NCBI GenBank assembly: GCA_958298945.1
Contig: OY282606.1
Coordinates: forward strand, 54,139,920-54,203,919
Direction: 5' to 3'
DNA length: 64,000 bases
Source: Atherix ibis
Taxonomy: Eukaryota > Arthropoda > Insecta > Diptera > Athericidae
Part shown: positions 63,118 to 64,000 of the stretch, one piece after another
Numbering within the stretch: the first letter of the stretch is position 1
Layout of the letters: each line of letters begins with the position of its first letter
The notes under the pieces: generated by a model
The model's input: only the letters and a program-made list of their open reading frames with translations
What the model was told of the DNA's origin: nothing
Database searches by the model: none
Made by a program: the position numbers and the translations under genes

Positions 63118-64000
63118 CATTTAACATATTTATACATGCATAGACAAACAGACTGGACAACGGTGGAAGATTTTTTTCTATTCCGAAATTCAGATAGATC
63201 AATCCCTGCTGCGTATTTGAGATATAAATAAATATATGGTGAGCTTCGTTGCACAATTAAAACTTTTGATTAAATACAATTTTTATAAAGAAACTGATTA
63301 GTAAATAAAGGATTTTATAAAGTGGAAATATAACGTATCTTATTTTTATAAATATTATCAATGTTGGGTAAATGTGTATGTACAAGTATATACTCGTATA
63401 TCCTGGTTTACTATTTACTAAAAGTCCATATTTATTTCAAAAGTCAGTTATTGACTATATATAACAGTGTTCCATTTATCAAATAAGGTAAATATTGTTT
63501 TTTTTTAATAGACTTTGCTTGAGCTACAAAATAGTAGAGAATATTGGAAAAGTTAGTCTACATATCTTTCAAGACTACATAATAAGTTGATTATGCTGAA
63601 TGATTCGAAAGTTATGCTAGTCACGATTAACAGGTAAATGTCATGTAAAAAATATGAATCTAGTCAAGGAAAAGTTCACTTTACGGGAAGTTGATTTACA
63701 TTTTATGTACTATTTCGGAATACATATATATAAGCACATTTTTATGATTCACATTTATATACTCTATGTAATAATTATCAAGAATTCTGAAGATAATATT
63801 ATAGGTCCTCTTATTTCATGTAAATTCCATCTTCTTGCTAGAGTTTTAAAACTTTTACAAAACTTTTCCGATTAAAAGGCTTTACGTTTTTACCTGATCG
63901 CTGACAATTTTATTAACATAATAATGTGGGCTAATTCTAAGAATAGGTATAATTATAATTTTCAATAATATTTTCTAATAATTCAATAAAATTTTTGGTG
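63118..64000. other. AT-rich stretch to window end
   Basis: No gene or element recognised. The 73-codon frame at 63654-63875 looks like chance. Confidence 0.5.

Overview
This window looks like AT-rich nuclear DNA of an insect or close arthropod. It has a spliced metazoan gene with GT-AG introns, many DNA transposons of the Tc1/mariner group, arthropod non-LTR retrotransposon lineages (R1, Jockey, I, RTE-like) and a Ty3/gypsy element primed by tRNA-Ser. Nothing prokaryotic was seen. I cannot name the species.

Host gene. The only securely recognised cellular gene is on the minus strand from 11705 down to 3846. Ten exons encode the regulatory part of the beta subunit of nitric-oxide-sensitive soluble guanylate cyclase: H-NOX heme domain, a long acidic/Asn-Ser linker, H-NOXA/PAS domain, signalling helix and the segment leading into the cyclase. 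All nine exon junctions keep frame with consensus splice sites. The first exon (start of H-NOX) and the catalytic exons are not found here. The catalytic exons should lie left of position 1; the first exon lies to the right, possibly beyond the window. A second possible coding exon (51697-51805, minus) has an ATG and a good splice donor but no recognised family.

Layout. 1-2150: broken R1-clade retrotransposon holding a possible solo LTR. 2150-3454: mariner. 3846-6016: guanylate cyclase exons 10 to 4. 6455-9889: minus-strand Jockey fragment, then a plus-strand RNase H-type non-LTR fragment with an (AAC)n tail; both lie in the 5.2 kb intron before exon 4. 11192-11705: exons 3 to 1. 12411-19162: three Tc1/mariner copies (one a foldback derivative) and two long perfect hairpins. 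20449-25123: complete but degenerate Ty3/gypsy element with LTRs and a 5-bp target duplication. 25445-28824: R1 fragment, two mariners and a remnant. 28825-43286: mostly AT-rich sequence with Jockey, Visitor-like, RNase H-type and RTE-like fragments. 43303-49023: full-length I-clade retrotransposon with a 16-bp target duplication. 50215-51610: second R1-clade fragment. 53579-53770: small mariner deletion derivative. 59958-60827: second copy of the foldback mariner. 61640-63117: third copy of the RNase H-type element.

How it fits together. The window reads as the inside of a long gene whose introns have been filled by transposons. Every transposase and reverse transcriptase examined carries at least one inactivating lesion. 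The most notable non-routine structures are a twice-present foldback mariner with about 190-bp arms, four unrelated perfect palindromes (23, 32, 33 and 51-bp arms), a 16-G run inside an I-element ORF1, and the large linker in the cyclase. I found no convincing new multi-gene system.
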